DNA of 64,000 bases, taken from positions 124,001-188,000 of the forward strand of contig CAVTCB010000007.1 of assembly GCA_963733105.1 (NCBI GenBank), in the 5' to 3' direction. The translations under genes were made by a program, and so were the position numbers. The notes beneath the pieces are model-generated. The model was not told the origin of the DNA and did no database searches. It was given only the letters and a program-made list of their open reading frames with translations. The DNA is from JAFAYN01 sp963733105 (GTDB lineage: Bacteria > Gemmatimonadota > Gemmatimonadetes > Longimicrobiales > Longimicrobiaceae). Of this stretch, positions 62,467 to 64,000 are shown one piece after another (positions within the stretch are counted from its first letter, which is position 1; the number at the start of each line of letters is the position of its first letter).

Positions 62467-62503
62467 GAACGGGGGCTCCGTCGAACCGGCGGAGCCCCCG
62501 TTC
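62467..62503. terminator. Bidirectional terminator hairpin
   Basis: A perfect 14-bp stem with arms GAACGGGGGCTCCG and CGGAGCCCCCGTTC and a 9-nt loop sits between two convergent genes, 15 nt after one stop and 24 nt from the other. Confidence 0.85.
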
Positions 62504-62527
62504 GCGCCGGTGCCGCGGAGGCCGCGG

Positions 62528-62998
62528 TCAGCTCGAGTGGTCGTGCACCGCCTTCCACCCGTCCGGGCGGCGGACCCAGATCAGCGTGAACCACCCCGAC
62601 TTCTCCTCCTCCCCTCCCCCCGACAGGACGAAGCGCCCGTTCTGCAGCGCCGCCCCCGGACCCAGCGGGCGCACGGTGACCTGCTCGTAGCGGAGGCTCT
62701 GCCTGTTCTTGCCGTCGCGGAAGAAGGTCCGCGTGAACGACTGCTCGATCGGGGCCACCCCGGGGCGCGGCCCGTTGCCCGTCATGAAGGTGACCCAGTC
62801 CTCGTACATGGCCAGGTGCCCCTTCAGGTCCGCGCGGTTCCACGCGGCGGCGGATTCGGCCAGCATCGCGCGGATCTGCGCCTCGTCGGAACTCCAGGCC
62901 GAGGAGACGGGGGCGGGACCGGGCGTCGTGGCCGCGGCACACGCGCCGGCCAGGAGGGCGAACAGGAGCACGCACGCGGAGCGGAGCGGGAGTCGCAT
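62528..62998 (-). CDS. NTF2-like/SnoaL-like lipoprotein
   Basis: The 156-residue protein has a lipobox (FALLAGACAAATT, Cys about 20) and an NTF2-like fold: EAQIRAMLAESAAAWNRADLKGHLAMYEDWVTFM, then SFTRTFFRDGK, RYEQVTVRPLGPGAALQNGRF and WFTLIWVRRPDGWKAVHDHSS. The final WKAVHDHSS is the typical DUF4440/SnoaL ending. Possible hydrolase or binding role; ligand unknown. It converges on the exported-protein gene across a terminator. Confidence 0.85.
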   Translation of the reverse strand: MRLPLRSACVLLFALLAGACAAATTPGPAPVSSAWSSDEAQIRAMLAESAAAWNRADLKGHLAMYEDWVTFMTGNGPRPGVAPIEQSFTRTFFRDGKNRQSLRYEQVTVRPLGPGAALQNGRFVLSGGGEEEKSGWFTLIWVRRPDGWKAVHDHSS

Positions 62999-63129
62999 GG
63001 AGACCGGGAGAAACGGGGTGACCGGAGGATGCGCGGGACGGCCCCAATCTGCGGCGGACGCGCCCGGCCGGCAACACTCGATGCCCCGAGCCTGCGTGTG
63101 TCACCCGGCCCCCTTGCGCGCTCCCCCAT

Positions 63130-63150
63130 TTGTTCTACACATTAGAACAA
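63130..63150. promoter_or_regulatory. Palindrome TTGTTCTA-N5-TAGAACAA touching the PadR start codon
   Basis: An 8+8 bp perfect dyad ends on the A of the PadR ATG (63150). It is the likely PadR operator. No ribosome binding site fits between it and the ATG, so the mRNA may be leaderless. Confidence 0.7.
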
Positions 63151-63485
63151 TGAACGACACCTCTCTCGGCCCGCTGGAGCTCACGGTCCTCCTCTCCGTC
63201 GCGAGACTGGGAGACGACGCCTACGGCCTCGCGATCCGCCGCGACCTGGCCGCGCGCACGGGGCGCGACTACTCCGTGGGCGCGATCTATACGACGCTGG
63301 GGCGGCTGGAGGCGAAAGGGCTCATCTCGTCGCGCATGACCGAGCCGCTCCCGGTCCGCGGCGGGCGCGCGCGGCGCGAGTTCCGGCTCACCGGCACCGG
63401 CGAGCGCGCGCTGCGCGAGGCGGAGCGCGTCACCGCGAGCGTCTGGGCCGGCGTCGGAACCACCCTCACCCCGAGGCCCGCATGA
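63150..63485 (+). CDS. PadR-family transcriptional regulator
   Basis: The 111-residue protein has the PadR fold: LGPLELTVLLSVARLGDDAYGLAIRRDLAARTG, YSVGAIYTTLGRLEAKGLISSRM and GGRARREFRLTGTGERAL. Its stop overlaps the next ATG by 4 nt (ATGA), tying it to a permease-prefix protein. Autoregulation through the dyad at 63130-63150 is likely. Confidence 0.92.
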   Translation: MNDTSLGPLELTVLLSVARLGDDAYGLAIRRDLAARTGRDYSVGAIYTTLGRLEAKGLISSRMTEPLPVRGGRARREFRLTGTGERALREAERVTASVWAGVGTTLTPRPA

Positions 63486-64000
63486 CCACGCCCCCTACGC
63501 CCCCCAGGACCGCCGAGCGGCTGCTCGAGGCGCTCGGCGCCGAGCCGGAGCTCCGCGACGCGCTCCTCGGCGACCTCGCCGAGGACTTCGCCACCCGCGC
63601 CGCGGACCACGGCGAGCGAGCGGCGCGGCGCCGGTACCGGCGGGAGGCCCTCCGCGCGGCGCCGTACCTCCTGCACAGCTGGGCGCGCAGCCTCCGCGCG
63701 CGCGAGGCCGCGCGCCTCGCCGGGCTCGTGGGCGCCACGTGCTGCCTCGTCGTCGTCGGCCTGTGGGGGATGCTGAGCGGGGTCGAGGGGCTGGTCGAGC
63801 GGATGGCCGGCCCCACCACGTTCCCGTGGCACGACCCGCAGCCGGGCACCCTCACGCTGGGCGTCTTGCTGCTGGGCTACGTCGCCGTCGCGGCGGCGGG
63901 GGGCTGGATGGTCTCGCGGGGCGAGGAGCGCGCCCCCGCGGTCGCCGCGCTCGCCCTCGGCATCGCCTGGGCGCTTCTCGCGCTCGTCTTCCCGGTCCCG
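63482..64000 (+). CDS. Permease-prefix-domain membrane protein, 3' end outside the window
   Basis: The open frame from ATG 63482 runs to the window end (173 residues so far). It starts with the helical prefix RTAERLLEALGAEPELRDALLGDLAEDF seen in PadR-linked permeases, a basic region (AARRRYRREALRAAPYLL), then membrane helices at about residues 80-97, 118-135 and 145-170. It is probably the start of an ABC-type permease or a stand-alone membrane partner of the PadR protein. Confidence 0.8.
   Translation, partial: MTTPPTPPRTAERLLEALGAEPELRDALLGDLAEDFATRAADHGERAARRRYRREALRAAPYLLHSWARSLRAREAARLAGLVGATCCLVVVGLWGMLSGVEGLVERMAGPTTFPWHDPQPGTLTLGVLLLGYVAVAAAGGWMVSRGEERAPAVAALALGIAWALLALVFPVP

Noticed and set aside
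62452..63145. Continuation of the exported-protein frame to 546 residues
   Set aside because: It passes through a strong terminator hairpin and antisense to a well-supported NTF2-like gene; a one-base loss near 62420 explains the missing stop.

Overview
The window is GC-rich bacterial chromosome, roughly 70% G+C outside one island. The gene content suggests the Gemmatimonadota, probably a Longimicrobium-like soil bacterium: PadR regulators paired with FtsX-type permeases, TonB-dependent receptors with a carboxypeptidase-regulatory-like N-terminus, a LuxR/DUF4199 pair, many toxin-antitoxin loci and a lone NRPS. This is inferred from gene content only; no rRNA or tRNA gene is present to test it.

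Layout. 1-4.2 kb: the start of an Hpt-domain kinase, a YfcC-type carrier, a VapBC pair, an orphan antitoxin and a LuxR/DUF4199 pair. 4.2-8.7 kb: a frameshifted TonB-dependent receptor and an archaeal-type ATPase. 8.7-19.8 kb: one minus-strand, three-module NRPS (C-A-T, C-A-MT-T, C-A-T) with no thioesterase. Its second A domain carries an in-frame intergenic-repeat insertion, and one frameshift splits the gene. 20-24.8 kb: a UbiB/ABC1 kinase, a decayed HEAT-like gene, a spermidine-synthase-like protein and two lipoproteins. 24.8-31.4 kb: a lower-GC island with a tightly overlapping operon of cytosine-C5 methyltransferase, a protein combining a MORC/MutL-like GHKL ATPase with a histidine-kinase core, a receiver-domain protein and a Vsr nuclease. 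I read this as a two-component-controlled restriction or defence cassette, and it is the most novel locus here. 31.4-37.5 kb: ahcY (frameshifted) behind an ArsR-methyltransferase fusion resembling SahR, an NYN nuclease, a methyltransferase and a small membrane protein. 37.5-42.3 kb: two tandem PAS-GGDEF-EAL proteins. 42.6-55.8 kb: MarR/DoxX, a LacI repressor, then a same-strand run for uptake and activation of a hydrophobic acid or ester (KASIII-like enzyme, two acyl-CoA ligases, SSS symporter, MaoC hydratase, TonB receptor, PHB-depolymerase-type esterase, V4R-like protein). 55.8-64 kb: an antitoxin with a broken parE, interrupted by a PadR/permease cassette between 66-bp direct repeats; then a PIN toxin with a small partner, a methyltransferase, an exported protein, an NTF2-like lipoprotein, and the start of a second PadR/permease locus.

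Two features run through the whole window. First, a roughly 140-nt structured repeat occurs three times (4354-4495, 42291-42428, 52451-52591). Each copy lies 6-16 nt past a stop codon, on the same strand as that gene, and its main stem shows compensatory base changes. Second, several otherwise intact genes, including the housekeeping gene ahcY, are broken by one-base indels, mostly in C/G runs. This pattern suggests residual assembly error more than biological decay, so several apparent pseudogenes should be checked against reads.
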